A DNA stretch of 64,000 nucleotides from Marinobacter sp. F4206 (GTDB lineage: Bacteria; Pseudomonadota; Gammaproteobacteria; Pseudomonadales; Oleiphilaceae), in NCBI RefSeq assembly GCF_019392195.1, contig NZ_JAHXKI010000001.1, positions 186,001-250,000 on the forward strand, given 5' to 3'. The notes beneath the pieces were generated by a model. It did no database searches. It had not been told where the DNA came from and saw only the letters and a program-made list of their open reading frames with translations. Made by a program: the position numbers and the translations under genes. Of the stretch, positions 29,154 through 38,023 are shown one piece after another (the first letter of the stretch is position 1; each line of letters opens with the position of its first letter).

Positions 29154-29945
29154 TCAACTATCCTTCCAGTCCGGTTTGCGCTTCTCCAGGAACGCACAGA
29201 TGCCCTCCTGGGCATCATTGGCCTGCATGTTGTCCGCCATCACGGTTGACGTGAATTCGTAGGCCTCCGCCAGGGGCATTTCCAACTGCCGGTAAAACGC
29301 TTCCTTGCCGACTTTCAGCGTGTATCCGGACTTGTCCGCAATGGTCCTTGCCAACCCGTAGACCGTCTCGTCCAGAACCTGCTCATCCACCGACCGATTC
29401 ACCAGACCAATGGCCTCGGCCCTCACTGCGCCGATCATCTCACCGGTCAGCAACATTTCCATGGCGTGTTTGCGCGACACGTTCCTGGAAAGCGCCACCA
29501 TCGGCGTCGAGCAGAACAGGCCAATATTAACCCCCGGCGTCGCAAAACGAGCGGTATCCGCCGCCACGGCGAGATCGCAACTGGCCACCAACTGGCAGCC
29601 TGCGGCGGTGGCCACCCCGGCGACGCGCGCAATCACCGGTTTCGGAAGGGACACAATCTGCTGCATGACCTTGCTGCACTGGTTGAACAGGGCCAGCTGA
29701 AAATCCGGATTATCGAATTGCTCACGGATCTCCCTCAAATCATGCCCCGCACAGAACACACTCCCATGAGAGGCCAGAACCACCACACGGGTTTCTGTAT
29801 CCCCGGCAATGGCGTCCAGCTCTTCGGACAGCGCCTCAAGCATGGCCATCGAGAGGCTGTTCCGACTCTTGGGCTGATTCAGCGTGAGCGTAGTGATCCC
29901 GCTATCACTGTATTTGCGAACCAGTGGTTCTTCTTCAGACATCAT
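29154..29945 (-). CDS. Crotonase-fold protein, enoyl-CoA hydratase-like but lacking both catalytic Glu
   Basis: A 263-residue crotonase-superfamily protein closest in pattern to ECHDC3-type enoyl-CoA hydratases. The CoA-binding oxyanion segments are visible: FCAGHDLREI and GVATAAGCQLVASCDLAVA. In hydratase the two catalytic glutamates sit in GCEL and in PEILLG; here they read GCQL and PGVNIG, so both are replaced. Simple hydratase activity is therefore doubtful; a different acyl-CoA reaction or a non-enzymatic role is possible. The ATG at 29945 has a GAGGA box. It is convergent with the DUF192 gene. Confidence 0.85.
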   Translation of the reverse strand: MMSEEEPLVRKYSDSGITTLTLNQPKSRNSLSMAMLEALSEELDAIAGDTETRVVVLASHGSVFCAGHDLREIREQFDNPDFQLALFNQCSKVMQQIVSLPKPVIARVAGVATAAGCQLVASCDLAVAADTARFATPGVNIGLFCSTPMVALSRNVSRKHAMEMLLTGEMIGAVRAEAIGLVNRSVDEQVLDETVYGLARTIADKSGYTLKVGKEAFYRQLEMPLAEAYEFTSTVMADNMQANDAQEGICAFLEKRKPDWKDS

Positions 29946-30125
29946 GATTCGTTCCTCTTACCGCGGATCTGGAATTACACTCATTCGATAACTCAGTATT
30001 AACCAGGTGCGGGTAACTGTCGAAGCGACTTTTGTAGAACGCTCAGGAATTTACCGGAGGGGTTGGGTTTTACTCCCCAGCCCCGCACGTACGTACTAAG
30101 GTGTACTTTGACAAAGGAGCAATTC

Positions 30126-30269
30126 ATGTCCAAATCGACGATCCTTCGTGCTCTGGTTGCCATTGCTATCATTGGAGGTGGGATACTGGTGATCATGGAG
30201 GACGAACCGGAACCGCCAACTGGCGACATCAACAGTATTGAACCACTTCCGAAACAGGATAATCCTTGA
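30126..30269 (+). CDS. Small single-span membrane protein
   Basis: A 47-residue protein starting at 30126 behind a strong AAAGGAG box. It has a short basic N-terminus, one hydrophobic helix (about residues 9-24, LRALVAIAIIGGGILVIM) and an acidic, Pro-rich tail (EDEPEPPTGDI). Its stop overlaps the TTG start of the next gene (TTGA), which supports real translation and coupling with the deoxyribosyltransferase-like gene. The family is not recognised. The 180-nt upstream gap (29946-30125) holds no other feature I can support. Confidence 0.65.
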   Translation: MSKSTILRALVAIAIIGGGILVIMEDEPEPPTGDINSIEPLPKQDNP

Positions 30270-30817
30270 CCAAACCACAACGCATATACCTGGCCGGTCC
30301 CGAGGTGTTTTTTCCCGAGACCGAGCACCGGCGTATTGTCTCCAGCAAAAAACGCCTGCTGGCTACCTATGGTCTTGAGGGCGTAGACCCTCTGGACACG
30401 ACACTGGAAGCGTCCGGCAGCGAATCGTCGCAGGCCCTGGGATTCCGGATCTACCGGGCCAACCGCGAATTGATGGCCAACTGCCAGGGGGTCATTGCCA
30501 ACCTCACCCCGTTCCGCGGCATCAGCGCTGACCCGGGCACCGTTTTCGAGGTTGGCTACATGATCGCCCAGGGCAAAGCCGCGTTCGGGTACACCATGGA
30601 TCCGAGAAACTATTTCGAGCGGGCGAACGCCTCCCCGACCGACAGCCTCGGCCATACCATAGAAAATTTCGGGCTCAGCGATAACCTGATGATCGAATGC
30701 GGTATTGTGGAGGCCGGAGGCGAGATCATCCGGGGGAACGGCGCCTCACAACATCTGTTCTATGATGACGACGTATTTGAGCACTGCGTCCGCACCCTCA
30801 TCCAACGGTTCGCGTAA
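30266..30817 (+). CDS. Nucleoside 2-deoxyribosyltransferase family protein
   Basis: A 183-residue protein of the nucleoside deoxyribosyltransferase fold. The N-terminus RIYLAGPEVFFPE is the family glycine-rich loop, ANLTPFRGISADPGTVFEVGYM carries the Asp and the nucleophile-type Glu (FEVGYM), and a C-terminal region follows. Members exchange or hydrolyse the N-glycosidic bond of (deoxy)nucleosides, pointing to nucleotide salvage or clean-up of damaged nucleotides. The TTG start overlaps the preceding stop by TTGA; no other start gives the full glycine loop. The patatin gene follows 13 nt later. Confidence 0.82.
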   Translation: MTKPQRIYLAGPEVFFPETEHRRIVSSKKRLLATYGLEGVDPLDTTLEASGSESSQALGFRIYRANRELMANCQGVIANLTPFRGISADPGTVFEVGYMIAQGKAAFGYTMDPRNYFERANASPTDSLGHTIENFGLSDNLMIECGIVEAGGEIIRGNGASQHLFYDDDVFEHCVRTLIQRFA

Positions 30818-30830
30818 AGCAAAGAGTCTT

Positions 30831-32297
30831 ATGAGCGACAGAAAAGCCCAACGCCGGCAACTACAGAAGCAACTTGCCGAAGCGGATTCCTACCAACAGT
30901 GGTACACCACCGCCGAAAAGCTGGATGAGCTGGACGGTACATTGGCCTGGCGCGAGGAGGTCGGCTGTGAACTGCTGCATGAAAAGCTGATCAGAGATCA
31001 CATTACGGCCATGGCCCGCTGCCGAAAGCGAGGTGACACAAGGGGGTTGACCCGTGTCCTGCAGGAAAGCGTCTACCGCCATCTTGGAGAGATCGCCAAT
31101 CCGGATTTGTACGCCGTCGCCTGGACCGGCACCAAGATTCTGGTCACGGAATTCCTGGACGAAGTCGAACGATCAATGAACTTCGTCTGTGACCATGAGA
31201 TGCCCGGCATTTCGACGGAGCAGAAACTGCGAATGTTCCGGGATGCCGAGCGCGTATATGGCCGGCCGGCGCTGATGCTGAGCGGCGGCGCGGCTTTCGG
31301 GATCTATCATATTGGCGTTACCCGGGCACTGTGGGAGGCAGGGCTGCTCCCCGATGTGATTGCCGGCTCCAGCATGGGAGCCGTCGTTGCCGGCGCCATC
31401 TGCACCCGGAACAAGCGCGAGCTTGAAACCTTTTTCACTGACCCAGATGGTATTCACCTCGACGCCTTCCGTTGGCTTGAACCGGAGCGCATCTGGCGCA
31501 AGAAACACGCCATGGATCCTTCCCACCTGCTGGACCACATCCGGACCAACATCGGCAGTACCAGCTTCAAGGAAGCCGAGGCGCACAGCGGGCGAACCCT
31601 GAACATCTCGGTATCGCCTACCCGAACCCGACAAAAACCACGACTGCTGAACAGCCTCAGTTCGCCCGAGGTTCTGGTGGATTCTGCCATCCTGGCGTCC
31701 TGCGCCGTACCGGCCATTTATCCTCCGGTGACCTTGCAGGCCCGGGAACTTGAAAAAGGGCCCAAAGCCTCCAAGCCCTACATGCCCACCGAGCGCTGGA
31801 TTGATGGCAGCGTGCACGGTGACCTGCCGCTGATGCGAATGGCGCGTCTGCACAACGTGAACCGGACCATCGTTAGTCAGGCCAACCCCCACGTGGTGCC
31901 GTTCATCAGCCATCACCATGAGCGCGGGCCCAAAGCCACACTGAAACAGGCGGCCGCTTCCATGGCCCATGCACAGGTTGCAACCGCGCTCAAACTCAGC
32001 CGCAATTCAGCGCCGTCGTCGGTCATTCGTCCGCTATTGGAACAGGCCCATGCGATGACCACCCAAACCTATCTCGGCGACATAAATGTCCATTTCCCGT
32101 TTCGGCCCCTGCTGTACCGGAAAGTGTTATCAAACCCCAGCCGGGCAGACCTCGACATGTTCATTCGACTGGGCGAACAAGCCACCTGGCCACGCTTGGC
32201 GATGATTCGGGACCAGACCCGGATAAGTCGAACCTTCGCTGACTGCATCGCCCGGCTCGAAGCGGCAATGAGTGATCGGCAGACCGGGACGGAGTAG
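30831..32297 (+). CDS. Patatin-like phospholipase with N-terminal DUF3336
   Basis: A 488-residue lipid acyl hydrolase. Residues about 1-140 match the DUF3336 region that precedes the catalytic domain in bacterial and fungal lipase homologues. The patatin domain (about 145-360) shows the oxyanion loop LSGGAAFGIYHIGV, the nucleophile elbow GSSMGAVVAG and the catalytic Asp in IDGSVHGDLP, so the Ser-Asp dyad is complete. Homologues act on membrane phospholipids or triacylglycerol. It begins at the ATG at 30831 behind AAAGAG; the open frame upstream overlaps the previous gene and is not patatin-like. Confidence 0.88.
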   Translation: MSDRKAQRRQLQKQLAEADSYQQWYTTAEKLDELDGTLAWREEVGCELLHEKLIRDHITAMARCRKRGDTRGLTRVLQESVYRHLGEIANPDLYAVAWTGTKILVTEFLDEVERSMNFVCDHEMPGISTEQKLRMFRDAERVYGRPALMLSGGAAFGIYHIGVTRALWEAGLLPDVIAGSSMGAVVAGAICTRNKRELETFFTDPDGIHLDAFRWLEPERIWRKKHAMDPSHLLDHIRTNIGSTSFKEAEAHSGRTLNISVSPTRTRQKPRLLNSLSSPEVLVDSAILASCAVPAIYPPVTLQARELEKGPKASKPYMPTERWIDGSVHGDLPLMRMARLHNVNRTIVSQANPHVVPFISHHHERGPKATLKQAAASMAHAQVATALKLSRNSAPSSVIRPLLEQAHAMTTQTYLGDINVHFPFRPLLYRKVLSNPSRADLDMFIRLGEQATWPRLAMIRDQTRISRTFADCIARLEAAMSDRQTGTE

Positions 32298-32301
32298 CCT
32301 T

Positions 32302-33183
32302 TTGCAAACAACCAGAATCAAGGGACTGACCATTGCGGCGATCGGCGTGCTGTTCATCACGCCAGATGCCCTGCTGGTCAAGATCACCTCCGTGGACCCG
32401 GTTGTGTTTCTGTTCTGGCGCGGCCTGTTGCTGGCAATCAGCTTTCTGGTCATCAACGGCGTTCGTTACCGGTCCGGCCTTATGTCGGAAATGCGAAAAT
32501 GTGGTTGGAAAGGATTGTTCTGCGCCGCCGCATTTGCGATGAGCACCCTGGGTTTCGTGGTGGGCATGAAGAATACGGCCGCGGGGAATGTGCTTGTTAT
32601 TCTGAATACCGCACCGGTGATCGCCGCGGTGATTGCCTGGCTGATCTGGAAGGAAACCCTGCCACTGAGAACCTGGGTGATCATCATCGTTTGTGTCACC
32701 GGCGCCACCATCATGGCGATTAGCGAGCTAGGCCGCGGCGAACCACTCGGGCTATTCATGGCATTCCTCGCAGCAACGGCATTGGCATCCAACCTCAACG
32801 TCGCCCGTTCCAAGCCGGACGCCGACATGAGCGTGATGCTGATGTTCGGTGCCTTGATGGTAGCGGGTGCAGCAGCCCTGGTCGGGGGCGTTCAGATTCC
32901 CTCCCTTCGTGACAGCCTCTTCATCGCCCTGCTCTGCCTGGTTTTCCTACCCGTGGCAGCGACGCTGATCCAGATTGGCCCTCGGTACATCCCGGCTGCT
33001 GAAGTGAGCATGATGCTGCTGCTCGAAACCATCATCGGTGCCTTTCTGGTCTGGCTGTTCCTGGGCGAAGTTCCGACACCCCTTAGCCTGGTTGGAGGGC
33101 TCATCGTGCTCTCCGCTTTGGCCACCCACGGCTGGATTGAAGTAACGCGGTATCGCTCGATCAAAACCCAGACTTCGGAATAA
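32302..33183 (+). CDS. DMT-superfamily (EamA) transporter
   Basis: An inner-membrane protein of about 293 residues with ten predicted hydrophobic helices in two EamA repeats (about residues 5-130 and 145-280). AGNVLVILNTAPVIAAVIAWL and AEVSMMLLLETIIGAFLVWLFL are the typical repeat ends. Substrates in this family are mostly metabolites or amino acids for export; nothing here narrows it. I favour the TTG at 32302, preceded by GGAG at good spacing, over a GTG at 32272 that would overlap the patatin gene. It is last in the run starting at 30126. Confidence 0.82.
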   Translation: MQTTRIKGLTIAAIGVLFITPDALLVKITSVDPVVFLFWRGLLLAISFLVINGVRYRSGLMSEMRKCGWKGLFCAAAFAMSTLGFVVGMKNTAAGNVLVILNTAPVIAAVIAWLIWKETLPLRTWVIIIVCVTGATIMAISELGRGEPLGLFMAFLAATALASNLNVARSKPDADMSVMLMFGALMVAGAAALVGGVQIPSLRDSLFIALLCLVFLPVAATLIQIGPRYIPAAEVSMMLLLETIIGAFLVWLFLGEVPTPLSLVGGLIVLSALATHGWIEVTRYRSIKTQTSE

Positions 33184-33225
33184 CCCAGCCGCTGGCTAAA
33201 AGGTCTCCTTGAAAAGCAATGCGTC

Positions 33226-34356
33226 TTACTGCGGAGGCACCAGAACAAAGTTCCCAAAATGGGTTTTCTTGAGAAATTCCTTCTGCGCCGTTGCGATGTC
33301 TTTCAGCTCAAAGGCTTTTGCAACCAGCGGCCGTATCTCACCCTTTTCAATGTATTCAATGAGGTTTGAAAAGACGGGTTCATCCCAGGCGGTACAACCG
33401 ATCAAGGTCAGATCCTTGAGGTAGAAGTCACGCATATCGATGGTCGTAATCGGCCCCGCAATGGCGCCAGACGAAGCATACCGGCCGCCACGCGCCATCA
33501 ACTTCAGGAGCTGCCCGAATTGCTCACCCGCAACATTGTCGATAACCACATCCACAGACGAATCCCCAAGCTCCGCGCTCAGGTCCGAGTCCCGGGGAAG
33601 CACCTGGTCAGCCCCAAGGCCCCGGACCAAATCAAGCTTGCCGGCTCCCGCGATGGCCACAACCTGAGCGCCCCGACGCTTGGCCAGTTGAACGAGCGCC
33701 GATCCCACGCCACCGGACGCCCCTGTTACCAATACGCGGTCATCTGCACTAACGCCCGTTCGGTGCAGCATGTTTTCCGCCGTCCCGTAGGCACAGGGAA
33801 TGGTCGCAAGCTCCACGTCGCTCCAATCGCAATCGATTTCAAACACCTCGCTTTCCGGCACCTTGACGTATTGGGCGAAGGCGCCATCAAAATCCGAGGC
33901 CATCCAAAGGTTTTCCAGGGAATCAAAGCCATTTACGCGCATACAGGCCCTGACAAGAACCCGCTTTCCGGTATCCGGCCGAGTTACACCCTCGCCCCTG
34001 GCAGTAACCTCACCACAGCAATCCGTACCCTGAATCAAGGGAAAAGGCGTTGTTTCATTCCAGCCACCATCCTCGATCTCGGACTCGCCGGCGGTCTCCG
34101 ATAGCTGCTCAGTACCACCCTCGACCGATGAAGAGTACCAACCAAGGCGCGTGTTGATTTCGGTGTTATTAACCCCCGCCGCCAGAACCCGGAGCAACAC
34201 CTCACCCGGCCCCGGCACGGGAATCGGAACATCGCAGTAGTCCAGTTGTTCGTATCCGCCGTTGCCCTTGGTTACCACGGCTTTCATCGTCGGCTGATCG
34301 CCAGGAATATCGAAGCGGTTCGGGCTGTTTCTGCGGAGATAACCTAAATCAGACAT
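33226..34356 (-). CDS. MDR-family zinc-type alcohol dehydrogenase / quinone oxidoreductase-like protein
   Basis: A 376-residue medium-chain dehydrogenase/reductase. The GroES-like domain (about residues 24-165) has PGEVLLRVLAAGVNNTEINTR and GTDCCGEV, and the Rossmann domain carries VLVTGASGGVGSALVQLAKRRGA, the NADP-binding pattern. The catalytic zinc Cys/His set of classic ADH is not present in order, so it fits the zinc-independent, quinone-reductase-like branch; an insert rich in Ser/Glu sits near residues 75-100. The substrate is unknown. An internal ATG at 34287 would start at MKAVVTKG and is a plausible alternative. It is the last chromosomal gene before the island. Confidence 0.82.
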   Translation of the reverse strand: MSDLGYLRRNSPNRFDIPGDQPTMKAVVTKGNGGYEQLDYCDVPIPVPGPGEVLLRVLAAGVNNTEINTRLGWYSSSVEGGTEQLSETAGESEIEDGGWNETTPFPLIQGTDCCGEVTARGEGVTRPDTGKRVLVRACMRVNGFDSLENLWMASDFDGAFAQYVKVPESEVFEIDCDWSDVELATIPCAYGTAENMLHRTGVSADDRVLVTGASGGVGSALVQLAKRRGAQVVAIAGAGKLDLVRGLGADQVLPRDSDLSAELGDSSVDVVIDNVAGEQFGQLLKLMARGGRYASSGAIAGPITTIDMRDFYLKDLTLIGCTAWDEPVFSNLIEYIEKGEIRPLVAKAFELKDIATAQKEFLKKTHFGNFVLVPPQ

Positions 34357-34554
34357 GCAAATTCCAGAGTGCGTGGGAATAGTTTGGCTGGCGAGGACCC
34401 CTCGGGAACATTCAGCCGATAGTACAAGCTACTCTGATTTACAGAGATGACGAACACAAGAGCTGTGAGTGATTGATAATTGGGAGCAGCCAATGGTCGA
34501 AAGGTAACGAGCGAATATCCCGTTGACGACCTTAACAATGCATCTATTTGGAAC

Positions 34555-34610
34555 TGGTGCTCCGGGCCGGAATCGAACCGGCACGACCGTGAGGTCGAGA
34601 GATTTTAAGT
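34555..34610. repeat. att site, displaced 3' fragment of tRNA-Leu (island left end)
   Basis: 56 nt identical to 44231-44286 except one base in the variable-arm region (G here, T in the intact tRNA). It includes the CCA end, T arm and anticodon 3' side on the minus strand, but the 5' half of a tRNA does not follow, so it is a tRNA remnant and not a gene. The rest of the 34357-34804 gap holds integrase leader DNA and the repeat at 34740. Confidence 0.92.
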
Positions 34611-34739
34611 TATTAGAGTCCTTCTTTGAAGAAATTGGACTAGGTTTTAATAAGCACTATAAAACAGTGCCTTATGGATAATTACTAGAAATCTTTGTTT
34701 GCGGTTGTTTGAAGAAATCCGCTAGAATTTGACCGATTT

Positions 34740-34759
34740 TGTCTACATAGTGTCTACAT
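34740..34759. repeat. Subterminal island repeat, left copy
   Basis: TGTCTACATAGTGTCTACAT contains two TGTCTACAT units and lies 130 nt inside the left att site, 46 nt before the integrase start. A near copy sits inside the right end at 44155. GTGTCT also pairs with AGACAC just downstream. Candidate integrase or excisionase arm-type binding site. Confidence 0.6.
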
Positions 34760-34804
34760 GAAGACACAAGGGACTTTCTGACGAATTCGAGTGGAGCCCC
34801 ACCT

Positions 34805-36028
34805 TTGCGAATCACCAAGAGCTTTGTTGATAAAGTGCCCCTCCCTGAGATCGGCCAGGACGGTAAATCCACCCAGGCCTTTTATCGGGATTCGGTCATT
34901 GCCGGGTTCGGTCTGCGAGTGACCAGCGGCGGCGCCAAATCGTTCATTGTCGAAAAGCGTGTCGATGGCCGGGTGAAGCGCAAGACCCTGGGCCGGTATG
35001 GCAACCTGACCGTCGAGCAGGCCAGGAAGGAAGCTCAAAAGTTCCTGGGCCAGGTTGCCTCTGGCATCGACCCCATCCGGGAGGTTAAGGAGCGACGGGC
35101 CAAACGCATTACCCTAAGCGATGCCTTTCAGGACTACCTCGCTACCCGAAAGAACCTGAAGCCGAACACCCTTAACGACTACAACCGGTCCATGAACGAA
35201 ATGTTCAAGGACTGGCAGACCAAATCGCTCAGCGACATTTCCCGCGATATGGTTATAAGCCGTCATGCCGAATACGGAGCCCGCAGCCCTGCCCGCGCCG
35301 ATAACGGGATGCGAATCCTCCGGGCGATCTTTAATCACGCCCTGCAACGCTACCAGGACGCCTCCGGTAAGCCGTTCCTCGTGGCAAACCCGGTAGACGT
35401 ACTCAGCCACCAGCGGGCTTGGTACAAAGTTGAGCGGCGGCAAACGCTGATCAAGGATCACCAGTTAAAGCCTTGGTACGATGCCACCATGCAGCTCAAT
35501 AATCAGACCACGCGAGATTACCTGCATTTGATTCTGTTGACTGGCCTACGGCGGACCGAGGCGGCCACCCTCACCTGGGAGCAAATCGACTTTAAAGAGA
35601 AGACGCTGACCATTACCGCCACCAAAAACAACCGAATTCACCGATTGCCGTTCAGTGATGCCATTGAGGCACTCTTGACGCGGCGACACGAGGAACGATC
35701 CAGCCCCTTTGTCTTCCCCAGCGATGCCGAACGCGGTCACCTTTCCGAACCCAGAACGGCTATTGCCCGGGTGACCAAGCTATCCGGGGTGAGTTTCACT
35801 TTGCATGACTTGCGGCGAACCTTTATCACCGCTGCCGAACGGCTGGATATTCCGGCCTACGCCCTCAAGCGCCTTATCAATCACAAAGACCCCAATGACG
35901 TTACCGAGGGCTATATCATCTTTGACGTTGAGCGTCTGCGGGTTCCCATGCAGAAGATTACTGATTTCTTTCTCACCAAAGCGGAACTGACCGAAGATCA
36001 GGAATCCGAAGAAATGGAGCAGCAGTAA
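34805..36028 (+). CDS. int: Tyrosine-type site-specific integrase
   Basis: A 407-residue integrase of the P4-like class with three parts. An N-terminal DUF4102-type domain (about residues 1-90) has KVPLPEIGQDGKSTQAFYRDS and GFGLRVTSGGAKSF. The core-binding SAM-like domain spans about 95-195. The catalytic domain carries Arg in TGLRRTEAATLTW, His and Arg in HDLRRTF, His in LINHKDPNDVTE and the Tyr nucleophile in EGYIIF. It should insert the element at tRNA-Leu. The TTG start at 34805 has GGAG upstream. The next gene begins 2 nt after its stop. Confidence 0.94.
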   Translation: MRITKSFVDKVPLPEIGQDGKSTQAFYRDSVIAGFGLRVTSGGAKSFIVEKRVDGRVKRKTLGRYGNLTVEQARKEAQKFLGQVASGIDPIREVKERRAKRITLSDAFQDYLATRKNLKPNTLNDYNRSMNEMFKDWQTKSLSDISRDMVISRHAEYGARSPARADNGMRILRAIFNHALQRYQDASGKPFLVANPVDVLSHQRAWYKVERRQTLIKDHQLKPWYDATMQLNNQTTRDYLHLILLTGLRRTEAATLTWEQIDFKEKTLTITATKNNRIHRLPFSDAIEALLTRRHEERSSPFVFPSDAERGHLSEPRTAIARVTKLSGVSFTLHDLRRTFITAAERLDIPAYALKRLINHKDPNDVTEGYIIFDVERLRVPMQKITDFFLTKAELTEDQESEEMEQQ

Positions 36029-36030
36029 CG

Positions 36031-36822
36031 ATGTTAATGGACTTTGACCACCTGAGTATTTGGGAGATTGCCCACCGCTGGCACGATGTAGACCCGAACA
36101 CTTCTGACCCTCAAGCCCTTCCTCTACCGGTTCAAGACTTGCTCCGGGTGATCACCAATATGCAGGCCCGACAGTTCATGCCGGTCCTCAAAAAAAGCGG
36201 CGTTCAACTGAAGAACGAACAAAACTTTATTTCATTTGAGGCCTTCCTGTCCCAAGCAGAAAAGCCAGAGAACCTGGAAAACCAAGACCTCTGGTTAACC
36301 CAGGTTCGGGAAGACTATTTCGAGCAGCAAGACCGATGGTGCGCAAAGCATAATGAGGCCACTGAAGGGCTGGATCAGTGTTTTAGAGGCCGTGTCTTTG
36401 ACAAGAAGAAGCTTGAAGGCATCCACCTAGACCGTAGTGCTATTCGGGCGTTTTGTAGAGAAAAAGGACTGAAACTGCCCGGTTTCTGGTTTACAAAGGG
36501 TGAAAAGCAAAGTTTTGACGACGAATCGAATCAGGATGAGCCCGAGTTAGCGGGAGGCGGGAAAATAAGGCAAGACGAAGCCGACAGATTCTGGAATCGT
36601 TTAACAAATGCTCAAAAGCACCGCATCCTGAGTCGGGAAATTGCACAGGTGCTCTGGCACGAAAATCCAAATTTAACCCAAGCAGCCATCATCGACCATA
36701 GCGCTATTCGAGAATATGCCGGTGCCAAGTTTTACAGCGACCCAAACACTGTCCGTAGCTGGATAAGAGATCTCGACCCCCGCCCCGAGGACAAGAGACG
36801 TGGGCGCCCCAAAGACAATTAA
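36031..36822 (+). CDS. Hypothetical island protein next to the integrase
   Basis: A 263-residue protein, nearly abutting the integrase gene and probably co-transcribed. The N-terminus (LSIWEIAHRWHDVDPN) recalls proteins encoded beside P4-type integrases; the middle is acidic (about residues 165-180, DDESNQDEPELAGG). The C-terminal third (about 185-263) ends in a basic RRGRPKDN tail and resembles a helical DNA-binding region, with ILSREIAQVLWHENPNLTQ and DPNTVRSWIRDLDP looking like a helix-turn-helix. A regulatory or integration accessory role is inference; no enzyme motif is seen. Confidence 0.65.
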   Translation: MLMDFDHLSIWEIAHRWHDVDPNTSDPQALPLPVQDLLRVITNMQARQFMPVLKKSGVQLKNEQNFISFEAFLSQAEKPENLENQDLWLTQVREDYFEQQDRWCAKHNEATEGLDQCFRGRVFDKKKLEGIHLDRSAIRAFCREKGLKLPGFWFTKGEKQSFDDESNQDEPELAGGGKIRQDEADRFWNRLTNAQKHRILSREIAQVLWHENPNLTQAAIIDHSAIREYAGAKFYSDPNTVRSWIRDLDPRPEDKRRGRPKDN

Positions 36823-36840
36823 CGAAACGTCCGATCTTAT

Positions 36841-37869
36841 TTAAAAAAGCTTATCTTCGACGAGATTGGATTCCGAGTTGTAATGCTGATAATAAATAGG
36901 AATGCGGAACTTGTCCCGCAAGTGCTCCAAATAATTCGCCGAATCAGAGGTTATATGGGCGGGCGATACGATTACTAGCTTGTCCGCCAAATTCTCGTTA
37001 GGAAAGTATGAATACTCCAGCAACTGAGGGAGTGCATCCCGAATACAACCAAGGGCCGAAGCAGACGTTTTGATTTCATAAAAAACGTAACCGCCCACCT
37101 CGGTCTTTCGGACAACATCGATTCGTTTTCCCTCAGGAGTGGATAACTCTGTTCCGGCAGAATTACTTCCGTAAGCGCGCACCAGCTGAAGGTAGAGAGC
37201 AAGTTGAATCTGGTTATGAAGGTCTGACCGCTCTCTTTGCTGCTCGGCGTAGCTAGCGGTGCCAGCGCCTTTCGAGGGGTTGTGGCCCGGGATAAAATTA
37301 AAGGTTCCCTTCCTGAACCTGGGCATTCCTGAATACTCCTGGAATTTATAGTATTCGGATCTAATCGGAGAGTCTTCGCGGGCAAACTGCCTTGGTTCGT
37401 CTTCTAACGAGACATCACTAACTTTGAACCTGATATTTACGAATTCGGAAGGATCGAATCGCAACAGATCCTGTTCGTTGCCCTCCACGTCTCTAATCTG
37501 TCCAGCCATCTCAGCTAGCCAGCCTTTGGATTCGTATTCTGCGTGTATCAAAGCGGAATCCTCCGGGCCGACAAGCTCCACGTTATTGATACAGCCGATC
37601 CACCAACGAATATTCTTCTCACTGTCTATCGTATAAAGATAGATTTTAAGTGCCTCTCCCGGAACCAGTACGCGTCTATCAGTATTGGCAGCCTGCAAAA
37701 ATGCATAATGATAGCCATCAATAATCTTATCCAGATCGAACAGCCATTCCTCGTGCCCGTACCCGTTTTTGTATTCCCAGGTTTCGCGGTTTTTCGATTT
37801 GCCCTGCCGTCCAGAGGGACGACTCCAGTTCTTGGAGTTCCAGCAGATTCTTGCGACTTTTTCTTCCAT
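36841..37869 (-). CDS. Putative PD-(D/E)XK restriction nuclease with N-terminal PUA/EVE-like domain
   Basis: A 342-residue protein, here read as likely phage defence. The C-terminal nuclease core (about residues 225-300) has KRIDVV with Asp251, then FYEIK with Glu265 and Lys267, then LPQLLEY, the D-(x)13-ExK-Q order of PD-(D/E)XK enzymes. The N-terminal part (about residues 8-125) contains GYGHEEWLFDLDKIIDGYHY and IRWWIGCINNVEL, resembling a PUA/EVE-like fold that in other systems reads modified bases. A modification-dependent restriction enzyme is my inference; no methyltransferase partner is present. The ATG at 37869 has GGGGGAA upstream. It is in opposite orientation to the island backbone genes, as cargo often is. 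Confidence 0.7.
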   Translation of the reverse strand: MEEKVARICWNSKNWSRPSGRQGKSKNRETWEYKNGYGHEEWLFDLDKIIDGYHYAFLQAANTDRRVLVPGEALKIYLYTIDSEKNIRWWIGCINNVELVGPEDSALIHAEYESKGWLAEMAGQIRDVEGNEQDLLRFDPSEFVNIRFKVSDVSLEDEPRQFAREDSPIRSEYYKFQEYSGMPRFRKGTFNFIPGHNPSKGAGTASYAEQQRERSDLHNQIQLALYLQLVRAYGSNSAGTELSTPEGKRIDVVRKTEVGGYVFYEIKTSASALGCIRDALPQLLEYSYFPNENLADKLVIVSPAHITSDSANYLEHLRDKFRIPIYYQHYNSESNLVEDKLF

Positions 37870-38023
37870 GAGTTCCCCCAGATTTCATTGGAGATCCACC
37901 CGACAGGGTCGGAAACGGTGTTTTAGGGCTGAAAAAATATAGGTCCATCTTAGACCAGATATTACGATCGAGGCGAAACCAGCAATGTACCCCTGTCTTC
38001 TAACAAGCAAGCAGAGGTGCAAA

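Noticed and set aside
34555..34610. Second tRNA-Leu gene
   Set aside because: Only the 3' part is present; the 5' half is absent, so it is the att remnant.
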